47,707 nt of DNA from assembly GCA_902491765.1 (NCBI GenBank), contig CABUIY010000015.1, positions 1-47,707 of the forward strand, in the 5' to 3' direction. The notes beneath the pieces are model-generated. The model saw only the letters and a program-made list of their open reading frames with translations, ran no database searches and was not told where the DNA came from. The DNA is from an uncultured Collinsella sp. (lineage in GTDB: Bacteria > Actinomycetota > Coriobacteriia > Coriobacteriales > Coriobacteriaceae). The position numbers and the translations under genes are program-made. Positions 19,279 to 26,764 of this stretch are shown one piece after another (positions within the stretch are counted from its first letter, which is position 1; each line of letters opens with the position of its first letter).

Positions 19279-19752
19279 ATGAATGCCCCCGACGTGCTCC
19301 AAAACATCCGCCCAAAACACCCCGTTATGTATGTGGTTCTCTATCTCTTCGTCGGCTGGGCATTGCTGGTTGTCATCACCCATGCTATAGCCTTTGGAGC
19401 AGAACTGCTGGTAGCCAGCTCGGACCAGCCCGTCGTCAAATGGGAAGCGACCGATGAGTGCACCGACGGAACCCGAACCGTCTACTACAACAGCCCGTCC
19501 CTCTATCAAGAGTTCAAGGTCAAGATAAAGGACTTCAAGATTGTCGATGCCGAGCTAGGCGTTTATTTGGCAATCGGAGCAACCATTAACGCCGAGCAAG
19601 TCGAGTACACGGACAGCCATGCGACGTATCGTATCGACCTCAGCATCCTAGGCCGACCGTCACGCACCTGTCTGCTCAAATGCGACATACGCGGCACCAC
19701 ACTACACATGTCCGAAATACAGATGCGTCCGGACAAGGGGTCCTCTTCTTGA
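19279..19752 (+). CDS. Orphan single-pass membrane protein, unknown function
   Basis: A 157-aa protein with one hydrophobic segment (MYVVLYLFVGWALLVVITHAIAFGAELLV, about 17-45) and a C-terminal extracytoplasmic or cytoplasmic domain of beta character with two cysteines (CLLKCDIRG) and a charged Ser-rich tail. No family was recognised. GGAGG 6 nt before the ATG and a TATAAT upstream support it as real. It stands opposite to the dnaX-ybaB-recR genes, ends 21 nt from the dnaX stop, and is less GC-rich than its neighbours, so it looks like a later insertion into a conserved gene group. Confidence 0.72.
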   Translation: MNAPDVLQNIRPKHPVMYVVLYLFVGWALLVVITHAIAFGAELLVASSDQPVVKWEATDECTDGTRTVYYNSPSLYQEFKVKIKDFKIVDAELGVYLAIGATINAEQVEYTDSHATYRIDLSILGRPSRTCLLKCDIRGTTLHMSEIQMRPDKGSSS

Positions 19753-19773
19753 GCAGTATACCCGCCTGCGCAG

Positions 19774-22251
19774 CTACTCCACCGGCTTGAAGATGGTGGC
19801 CTGGCCAAAGACGCTGCGGATGAGGGCCTTGGCCTCGTCCTCGGTCTGCGGGATGCTCGGGGCTGCGCCCTGATGGCCGAAGGGGCTGCCAGCACCGGGA
19901 TTGGATTCCCAGGGAGCGGCGGGGACGTCGTCGTTTGCAGAGGCTGCGGGTGCCACAGCAGCGGCCTTGGTCGCGGACGCCGCACCCGGCACGTCGAACG
20001 GGGGCAGATCGTCCCCGCCGGCATCGGCAGCAAAACCACCGACCATAGCATCGTCGTAGGGCACCTGCTCGGATTCCCATGGCGCAGCCTGCGCAGGCGG
20101 CTGAGCCATGGGGACGGACGCGCGCTCGGGCGCTCGGGGCGCGGGCTCGGTCGGGAGCTTGCCCGTGGCAGGAGCACCGGCAGGGTTGTCGGAGCGCAGC
20201 CAAGGGGCCTTGGCCAGGTCGGATGACTTGGGCGCAGGCGCGGCAGCGGACTTGGGCGCGGGGATCGGAGCAGCCGGTTTGGGCGCAGCGGGTTCAGGCG
20301 CCGACGGGGTCGGTGCCGCCACCGGCGCCGCTTTTGGCTGCGTCGCGCTGGCGCTCGAGGATGCAGGGGGCACCGAGGACACGGGTTGCGGGTCCGCAGA
20401 TACCGCAGCCCGTGCAGATGGAGAATGCTCCTCATGTTGAGGAGCCGGCGTGCCACCCCCATCCAGGACATAGTCGACGGTACGACGACCGAAGACCGCG
20501 CAGACCGTCGGCAGGACCACCGACTGCGTATCGGCGCGACCGAGCATCTTGATGGCAAAAGTCGAACCCGCAGGGAACGAGACCGTGAGCTTGGAGCCGT
20601 CGTCGGCCGTGGCGCGGGCGTTGAGCAAAAGCCCTGCGTATGAGGCCTGACGAGCCTTGACGCGCTCGACGACCTCGGCCCATTTGCGCTGGAGCTCGCC
20701 GGCGTCCTCAACCGCGGGGGTCTCGGCAGCACCGGCGGCGGCAACCTGGGCGGCGTTGTTGGGCTTGGACACCGACACGGTCGATGCAGCAGGCGCGGAA
20801 GCCGGAGCCGCAACGGGCTGAGGTGCAGGCGTTACAGGTCTGGGCGCCGGCGCAGGAGCCGCGGACTTGGTCGCAGGCTGGGCAGCCGGAACAGCAGCGC
20901 CGCGGTCCCAAGGCATACCGCCCTGGCGCGCGGACGTAGCAGCGGGGGCAGCGGATGCCGCCGGAGCGGCAGCACGAGCGCCCGAAATGAGCGTCGGCTG
21001 TTGGGCAGCAGCGGGTACGGATGCTGCAGGCGCGGCGGCCTGAGCAGCAGCCACGCTCGCCGGCACGGCGCCGTTGGCAATCATGGCCTCCAGGCGTGCC
21101 ACGCGCTCGGCCAATGCCTCAATCGTTAAATCGGCCTCGGGACGCGCCAGACGCGTGCAGGCAATCTCGAGCACCAGGCGCACGTCGCTCGCGCCCCTCA
21201 TCTCCAGTGCGGCATCGTCGAGCACCGTCAGCACGCGGGCCAGGCGGTCGGCAGGATGCTCGCCAAAGGCAGCGGCCTCGGCAGCAAGCGCCTCGGCCTG
21301 CTCGGAGCCGCCCTCAAACAGCTCGGCACGGGCACCGGCAACGCAGGCAACGTACACGTCGCGCACATGCGCCACCAGGTCGCGCGTCAGCTCCAGCAGG
21401 TCATTGCCCTCCTCGACCTGCGCACGGATCAGTCCATAGAGCTCGGCAACATCGCGATCGGCAATGGCGCGGGAAAACTCGCCCAGAATCTGGTCCGAAA
21501 CCTCGCCCAAAAGCGAGCGGGCGTCGTCCGCATGCACAGAACCGTTGCCAAAGACGCTCAGCTGCTCCAGCGTGGAAAGCGCGTCGCGCATACCGCCCTT
21601 GGCATGGCGCGCCACAATGGCGAGTGCCTCGTCGTCGTAATCGAAGCCCTCCTGCTCGCACACGTAAGACAGGCGATGCTCGATATCCTCGTTGCCGATG
21701 CGGTGGAAATCGAAGCGCTGGCAGCGTGAGAGAATGGTCTCCAGAATCTTTTGCGGGTCGGTGGTGCACAGCACAAAGATCACGTGTGCCGGCGGCTCCT
21801 CAAGCGTCTTGAGCAGCGCGTTGAACGCCGCCGTCGTGAGCATGTGGACCTCGTCGATGATATAAATCTTGTACTTGCCGCGCACTGGGGCAAAGTTGAC
21901 GGAGTTGATGATCTCCTCGCGCACGTTGTCCACGCCGGTACGGCTTGCGGCATCGAGCTCGTAGACATCGGGGTGGTTACCCTCGGCAATGAGCTCGCAC
22001 TCCTCGCAAGTACCGTCGGGCATGCAGCCGCTTGCACCCTCGGCGCGCGCCGCCTCGGCATTGCGGCACAGCAGCGCCTTGGCCAGAATGCGCGCCATGG
22101 TGGTCTTGCCCGTGCCGCGCGGTCCGCAGAACAGGTAGGCGTGGGACAGGCGCCCCTCGGTGATGGCGTGCTCGAGCGTCGAGACGATATGCTGCTGGCC
22201 CACCACGGAGTCAAAGGTGAGCGGGCGATACTTTCGGTACAACGATTCCAT
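19774..22251 (-). CDS. dnaX: DNA polymerase III subunits gamma/tau
   Basis: The clamp-loader ATPase of the replicative polymerase. The 825-aa protein starts MESLYRKYRPLTFDSVVGQ, with AAA+ motifs: Walker A GPRGTGKT (43-50), zinc-module cysteines 62, 76, 82 and 85, Walker B YIIDEVH (130-136), sensor 1 LCTTDP, and the SRC arginine finger near 175. Domain III follows to about residue 360. The rest is a long Ala/Pro-rich tau-like region with a folded part (about 555-650, QRKWAEVVERVKARQ..VSFPAGSTFAIKML) and a conserved C-terminal tail. ATG 22251 is preceded by GGGGGAG and starts where the family does; an upstream extension to 22362 is spurious. No A6G-type slippery site for a programmed frameshift was seen. 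Confidence 0.97.
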   Translation of the reverse strand: MESLYRKYRPLTFDSVVGQQHIVSTLEHAITEGRLSHAYLFCGPRGTGKTTMARILAKALLCRNAEAARAEGASGCMPDGTCEECELIAEGNHPDVYELDAASRTGVDNVREEIINSVNFAPVRGKYKIYIIDEVHMLTTAAFNALLKTLEEPPAHVIFVLCTTDPQKILETILSRCQRFDFHRIGNEDIEHRLSYVCEQEGFDYDDEALAIVARHAKGGMRDALSTLEQLSVFGNGSVHADDARSLLGEVSDQILGEFSRAIADRDVAELYGLIRAQVEEGNDLLELTRDLVAHVRDVYVACVAGARAELFEGGSEQAEALAAEAAAFGEHPADRLARVLTVLDDAALEMRGASDVRLVLEIACTRLARPEADLTIEALAERVARLEAMIANGAVPASVAAAQAAAPAASVPAAAQQPTLISGARAAAPAASAAPAATSARQGGMPWDRGAAVPAAQPATKSAAPAPAPRPVTPAPQPVAAPASAPAASTVSVSKPNNAAQVAAAGAAETPAVEDAGELQRKWAEVVERVKARQASYAGLLLNARATADDGSKLTVSFPAGSTFAIKMLGRADTQSVVLPTVCAVFGRRTVDYVLDGGGTPAPQHEEHSPSARAAVSADPQPVSSVPPASSSASATQPKAAPVAAPTPSAPEPAAPKPAAPIPAPKSAAAPAPKSSDLAKAPWLRSDNPAGAPATGKLPTEPAPRAPERASVPMAQPPAQAAPWESEQVPYDDAMVGGFAADAGGDDLPPFDVPGAASATKAAAVAPAASANDDVPAAPWESNPGAGSPFGHQGAAPSIPQTEDEAKALIRSVFGQATIFKPVE

Positions 22252-22367
22252 GGGTGCTCCCCCGGGTATACTGAGTCTTGTTGCCGCGGCGGCCATGCGG
22301 TCGCACGGCATACTGCATTCCATAATAACCCGTACGGCGAGCCCGCCGCGATAGGAGTCCAAAGAGC

Positions 22368-23093
22368 ATGGCAGACGCAGAGAGCAACCTCGTTCCCTCC
22401 GAAGCAGCCGACCAGGTCGAGGTCGCGCTCGAGGAGCAGGCCGCAGCCGATGACGGCATCCTGTACCTCAACGAGTACCAGTACGAAAACGACCTGGTCA
22501 CCGACTTCGCCCGCCTGGTCGCCTCGCCCAGGCGTCGCGGCTCGCTGTATGTCGCCGCGGCAGTTGCCGCGCTCATCGGCATCGGCATGCTGGTGGCCGG
22601 CGGCAGCTGGATCAAGTTCGGCGTCGTGCTGATCGTGTTCGGCGCTTTTTTGGCCTGGTGGAGCAAAAACCTGCACCACACCCTCGCCCGCGACTTTATC
22701 GACGCCGTCGAGGCCGACGAGTCCATGGGTGGCCGCTATCGCCGCGTCGCCGCCAACGAGGACGGCCTGATGGTTTGGGGCAAGAGCGGTAAGTCACAGT
22801 TCTTCCCGTTTGACAAGCTCGACCACGTACTCGACGGCGAGCGCATCTTTGTGGCCATGTTCGCCGACCAGGGCGTGACGATCCCCAAGGACACCTTCGT
22901 CCGTGGCGATGCCGAGCAGTTCGGCCCCTTCCTCAAGGCCCGCATCAACAAAAAACTCCGCATCGAGACCAAGCGCAAGAAGATGAAGGCAGAAAAGGCC
23001 GCCGCCGAGGCCAAGCAGGGCGACAAGGCCGACAAGCCCCAGGAGACCAAGGGCAAGCAGCGCAAGCAGAAGAAGAACAAGAAGAAGCGCTAA
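22368..23093 (+). CDS. YcxB-like membrane protein with lysine-rich tail
   Basis: A 241-aa protein with a 60-residue acidic N-terminus, two close hydrophobic segments (LYVAAAVAALIGIGMLVAGG and FGVVLIVFGAFLAWW, about 58-97), and a soluble domain resembling the YcxB C-terminal domain (DGLMVWGKSGKSQFFPFDKLDHVL). It ends in a 50-residue tail of Lys, Gln and Glu. The function of this family is unknown. It is divergent from dnaX with about 115 nt between starts. GGAG lies 11 nt before the ATG, a rather long spacing. Confidence 0.7.
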   Translation: MADAESNLVPSEAADQVEVALEEQAAADDGILYLNEYQYENDLVTDFARLVASPRRRGSLYVAAAVAALIGIGMLVAGGSWIKFGVVLIVFGAFLAWWSKNLHHTLARDFIDAVEADESMGGRYRRVAANEDGLMVWGKSGKSQFFPFDKLDHVLDGERIFVAMFADQGVTIPKDTFVRGDAEQFGPFLKARINKKLRIETKRKKMKAEKAAAEAKQGDKADKPQETKGKQRKQKKNKKKR

Positions 23094-23150
23094 CCCGAGC
23101 ACGGGGCCCAAGCTCCGGCCGCCTGCTTAGGCGTAACTTAGACTGACAGC

Positions 23151-23320
23151 GGAAACCGCATCCCGTTTTGGCGTTCCAAAGCGGGATGCGGTTTCCCTTT
23201 GGGCGTCGATTCGGAAACTGCATCCCATTCTGGGCCAATATTCTGGGATGCAGTTTCCGCAGTATGCCCCATTGGGAAAGCGCATCCCATTATTTGGCTG
23301 AGAACTGGGGTGCATTTTCC
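23151..23320. repeat. GGAAACTGCATCCC palindrome cluster 1 (three hairpin units)
   Basis: Three imperfect copies of a hairpin. Unit 1: GGAAACCGCATCCCG (23151-23165) with CGGGATGCGGTTTCC (23182-23196), perfect. Unit 2: GGAAACTGCATCCCA (23213-23227) with TGGGATGCAGTTTCC (23244-23258), perfect. Unit 3: GGAAAGCGCATCCCA (23275-23289) with TGGGGTGCATTTTCC (23306-23320), with wobble pairs and one mismatch. Units 1 and 2 differ at the same stem position on both arms (CCGC/GCGG against CTGC/GCAG). The units repeat every 62 nt. A second cluster is at 33995-34193. Confidence 0.88.
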
Positions 23321-23388
23321 GGACGGCTCAAGACGGGGCCAAGAAGAATGTCGCCCCGTCCCCGTTTTCCTCCCCATGCACCCGAGCG

Positions 23389-23397
23389 TGCTACACT
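23389..23397 (+). promoter_or_regulatory. Candidate promoter of the cell-envelope signalling operon
   Basis: TG-C-TACACT is an extended -10 pattern, about 80 nt before the first gene's ATG (23478). No good -35 is visible, which extended -10 promoters can do without. The rest of the 23321-23477 interval holds nothing else recognised. Confidence 0.35.
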
Positions 23398-23477
23398 AGC
23401 AGCATCTATGCCACCGCGAACGGCTCGGCTCCGCGCCCGCCACTCGCAAACGAACTTTAAACGCACGAGGGTTGGCC

Positions 23478-25331
23478 ATGCCGCTTTTCTCGCAACATAC
23501 CGCCCGGTTCTCGCCGGACGTTCCTTTGGAGGGCACCAGCTCTCGCGAGCTGCTCAAGCGGTACCAGCCGCTCGAGACACTTGCGACCGGCGGTTTTGGC
23601 TCCATCGAGATCTGCCGCGACACGCACCTGCGCCGCCGCGTCGCCATTAAGCGCATCCCCCTTATCAACGGTGCCGGCATGCCCGCCAGCGACATCATGG
23701 ATGTCCTGCGCGAGGCGCACACTGCCGCCATGCTTCAACATCCCAACATCGTGCAGGTCATCGACTTTACGCACGACACAGCCTATGCCTACCTGGTTAT
23801 GGAGTATGTCGATGGCATGTCGCTTGCCGAGTTTTTGCACCGCGTGGACGGCCACTCACTTACCTTTGACGAGGCCGCGGCCATTGCCGATGCCCTGGGC
23901 CAGGCGCTCACCTTCGCCCATAGTAATGGCGTACTCCACCTGGACATTAAGCCCGCCAACGTGCTCATCGACCACTCGGGCAATGTAAAGCTCACCGACT
24001 TTGGCATGGCGCGACTGTCGTCTGCCGGTGGCTTTGGCGGCTCACGCGGCGGCACTATCGGCTACATGCCGCCCGAGCAGCTCGATATCGAGACCGGCAC
24101 GGTCGACGAGCGCGCCGATGTCTTTGCCCTCGCCTGTGTGATCTACGAGGGCCTGTGCGGCAGCGCTCCCTTTATGGCGGCCACGCCCGCCGACTCGCTC
24201 GGCCGCATCATCGGCGGCGCCACCTATCCCAGCGAGCTGATACCACACTTTCCCCCGGGAGCCGAGGCCGCGCTCATGAGCGCGCTCTCCCCCATGCCGC
24301 AGGACCGCCCCAACAGCATCGAGGCATTTTGCGACCAGCTCCTTGCCGGTCTGGGCAGCGTGCGCGAAGGCCGTCGCAGCCTGGAGCAAATGGTTGGCGA
24401 ACTTTCGGATGACGAGCAGGAGCTCGACGATATCGAGCCGTCGCACTACGAGGACGACGCCATCGAGGTCGACCCCGCACTCGGCTGGGCGGGCACGCGC
24501 TGGAGCCATGCGCGCGACTACACCATGCGCACTATCTCGGCGCTAACGTGCGGCACCTTTAGCTTTTTGCTGATGCAAACGGCCGGGGTCGCGGCGCTTC
24601 CCGGCCTGGTCATTGCGGCCATCGCGATCGGAGCGGCGGCTGGCCTGGCCCCCCAGATTGGCTCGGCCATCTCGGCTGTGGGCTTTTTGGTGCTCATGGC
24701 CAACGCCACCATGCAGGCGCAGGGCATCCTGTCGATGCTGCCCGTCGCGGTGATCTTTGCCGCCGCCATGTCCGGTTGGTGGATCGCCTGGGGTCGCACC
24801 GAGACTGCCGCGAGCGCCACGCTCACCTGTGCACTCGCGCTTGGCTGTCTGACCGGCAATACCTTCCTGGCAGCTGGGGTCGCCGCCGGCGTCGCGTCAT
24901 TTTGGCTCGGCCCGGCAAGCGCCGCCGCGGCAACGGGCATGGGCGCGCTTTTTGCCCGTCTGGCCACGGTCGCGCTTTCAGCCGGAGGCGTACTGGGGCT
25001 CGGTAACGTTGCCGCAGCGCTGGGAGACCCGCTCCTTTGGGCTGCCTTTGTGCTGGTCGCGGCAACTGCCGCGGCGTCATCTGCGCTGCTCAATGCCCAT
25101 GCCAAGCGTGCCAATCAGGGCTCAAACCTTGCCGCAATCGCCGCAATCGCTGTCACCGGCATCGGCTGCGCAGCGGCGTCCTGTCTTGCACACCATATGG
25201 AAATTGCCAGCCTTGCAGCCGCGGTCGTCGCCAAGGCGGCGGTTGCGGGAACCCTATCCTCTATAATCGTTGGGATATGCCTATATTTGCTCGGATACCA
25301 AAGAACCTATACGGAGAGTGATCTTTCGTGA
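23478..25331 (+). CDS. Membrane Ser/Thr protein kinase with HLD catalytic loop
   Basis: First gene of the operon; 617 aa. The N-terminal kinase domain (about 29-295) has ATGGFGSIEI, Lys58 in VAIKRI, DFGMARLS (Asp174) and GTIGYMPPEQL. The catalytic loop is H154-L155-D156-IKPANVL rather than HRD; the catalytic Asp is kept but the Arg that usually contacts the phosphorylated activation loop is Leu, making it a non-RD kinase. After an acidic linker (about 315-345) come about ten hydrophobic segments to the C-terminus. ATG 23478 follows GAGGG; two residues upstream from a TTG are less likely. Its stop overlaps the next gene's GTG start by four bases, so translation is coupled to the FHA gene. Confidence 0.88.
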   Translation: MPLFSQHTARFSPDVPLEGTSSRELLKRYQPLETLATGGFGSIEICRDTHLRRRVAIKRIPLINGAGMPASDIMDVLREAHTAAMLQHPNIVQVIDFTHDTAYAYLVMEYVDGMSLAEFLHRVDGHSLTFDEAAAIADALGQALTFAHSNGVLHLDIKPANVLIDHSGNVKLTDFGMARLSSAGGFGGSRGGTIGYMPPEQLDIETGTVDERADVFALACVIYEGLCGSAPFMAATPADSLGRIIGGATYPSELIPHFPPGAEAALMSALSPMPQDRPNSIEAFCDQLLAGLGSVREGRRSLEQMVGELSDDEQELDDIEPSHYEDDAIEVDPALGWAGTRWSHARDYTMRTISALTCGTFSFLLMQTAGVAALPGLVIAAIAIGAAAGLAPQIGSAISAVGFLVLMANATMQAQGILSMLPVAVIFAAAMSGWWIAWGRTETAASATLTCALALGCLTGNTFLAAGVAAGVASFWLGPASAAAATGMGALFARLATVALSAGGVLGLGNVAAALGDPLLWAAFVLVAATAAASSALLNAHAKRANQGSNLAAIAAIAVTGIGCAAASCLAHHMEIASLAAAVVAKAAVAGTLSSIIVGICLYLLGYQRTYTESDLS

Positions 25332-26341
25332 ACTTCCTGAACATCTTCGAGGACCACGTGGCCGGCATCTTCGGTGCCACCCGTGCCCCGTTCTCCTTTA
25401 AGAAGCTTGCCAAGCAGGCCGCTCGCGACATGGAGGATCAGACTCTGGTGATCAACGGCGTCAACACGGCGCCGGCACTCTATACCATCCTTATCGCCGC
25501 CGACGACGATCCCATGCTCGCCCCGTTCTACCCCGAGCTTTCGCGCGAGGTCCGCGAGTTTGTGAAGGCGCAGGCCGAAAAGCGCCGCTATGTCTTTGTC
25601 GGCGAGCCCCTCGTGCGCTTTATGATCGATCCGCAGCTGCGCGCCGGCAAGTTCTCGGTCTTTGCCGAGAACGTCGATGCCCCCACGCTCGGCCGCCTGT
25701 ACGAAGAAGAGCGCGCCTATCAAAACGGCCTGGGCCAGAACAACTCCGCGGCAAGCCGTGCCGCCAGCGCCCCGCGCGCCGGCCAGCAGCAGTTTGCTGC
25801 CCCGCAGCAGCAGCGCCCCGCCGCCATGCCCCAGCAGCAGCCGACGCCTCGCGCCGCCGCTCCCGACCCGCTTGCCGTGGCAGACCCCTTCGCGCCTAGC
25901 GTCCCCGACCCCGCCGCAGCACCCATCCCGGTGCCGCAGACCGTCTCGCGCGACGCGCTTGCCGGCATGGGCGGAGCCGCCGCGACCGGTGCCGCCGTGG
26001 GCCTAGGCGCCGCAGCCGGCATCGCCTCCAACATGGCGAGCACTCGCGCCCCGCAGCGCCCGCTCGCCCAGCTCGTCGACGTCGTGAGCGGCGAGAGCCA
26101 TAGCATCACCTCCGCACAGGTAACCATCGGTCGCGAGCGCTCAGTTTCCGACATTGCCCTGCGCGACCCCAACGTGTCGCGCCGCCACGCCCAGCTCACC
26201 TTTACGGGCTCGGATTGGTCGATCGAGGACCTCAATTCCACCAACGGCACGCTCGTCAACAACCGCCGCATTACGCGCTGCCCGCTGCGCAACGGCGATC
26301 TGCTGACGTTTGGCCTGAGCACCTTTGAATTTAGGGGATAG
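25328..26341 (+). CDS. fhaA: FhaA-like protein (DUF3662 plus FHA domain)
   Basis: A 337-aa cytoplasmic protein. Residues 1-115 match the DUF3662/FhaA N-terminal domain (MNFLNIFEDHVAGIFG..., DPQLRAGKFSVF). Residues 130-240 are a Gln/Pro/Ala-rich linker. Residues 250-335 are an FHA domain with VTIGRERSVSDIAL, SRRHAQLTF and DLNSTNGTLVNN, all key phosphothreonine-binding residues being present. In mycobacteria FhaA binds phosphorylated partners such as MviN and regulates peptidoglycan synthesis at poles and septum; the same gene order here supports a similar role. GTG start, with GGAG 11 nt upstream. Confidence 0.92.
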   Translation: MNFLNIFEDHVAGIFGATRAPFSFKKLAKQAARDMEDQTLVINGVNTAPALYTILIAADDDPMLAPFYPELSREVREFVKAQAEKRRYVFVGEPLVRFMIDPQLRAGKFSVFAENVDAPTLGRLYEEERAYQNGLGQNNSAASRAASAPRAGQQQFAAPQQQRPAAMPQQQPTPRAAAPDPLAVADPFAPSVPDPAAAPIPVPQTVSRDALAGMGGAAATGAAVGLGAAAGIASNMASTRAPQRPLAQLVDVVSGESHSITSAQVTIGRERSVSDIALRDPNVSRRHAQLTFTGSDWSIEDLNSTNGTLVNNRRITRCPLRNGDLLTFGLSTFEFRG

Positions 26342-26347
26342 TCGCTT

Positions 26348-26764
26348 ATGAACATCGATATCGTCCTTTTTGCAGGCCGCATCGTCCTGGTCGCCCTGCT
26401 CTATATCTTCCTGTTCGCCGTCATGAAGACCGGCGTGGGACTTGTGCGCGGGCAGCGCCGCGACTCGGCTATCTGGACGATTGATGTGGACAAGGGTCCG
26501 CGCGGTATCCGCGGCATCCACGTAGACATGCTCGGCCCCGTCATCGTCGGTCGCTCGCCATCTTCGGACATCTGCATCAACGAACCGTTCGTCTCGGCCT
26601 CGCATGCGCGCTTTTCGCTGCAGGGCCCGGCGCTCATCATCGAGGACCTCAACTCGCTTAACGGCACGCTCGTCAACGGCCGCCAGCTCGTGGAGCCCGC
26701 GACGCTGCGTGAGGGCGACGAAGTCCAGATTGGCGACGTGGTCATGAAGGTGAACCGTCGATGA
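26348..26764 (+). CDS. fhaB: FhaB/FipA-like membrane-anchored FHA protein
   Basis: A 138-aa protein with an N-terminal membrane segment (IVLFAGRIVLVALLYIFLFAVM, about 4-26) and a cytoplasmic FHA domain (about 60-136) showing VIVGRSPSSDICI, VSASHARFSL and DLNSLNGTLVNG. The mycobacterial counterpart lies at the same place between fhaA and pstP and helps link FtsZ to the septal machinery. Its stop codon overlaps the phosphatase start in ATGA. Confidence 0.91.
   Translation: MNIDIVLFAGRIVLVALLYIFLFAVMKTGVGLVRGQRRDSAIWTIDVDKGPRGIRGIHVDMLGPVIVGRSPSSDICINEPFVSASHARFSLQGPALIIEDLNSLNGTLVNGRQLVEPATLREGDEVQIGDVVMKVNRR

Noticed and set aside
19774..22251. Programmed frameshift in dnaX producing a short gamma form
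   Set aside because: No A6G or similar slippery run was found in the gene; the full tau-like frame is continuous.
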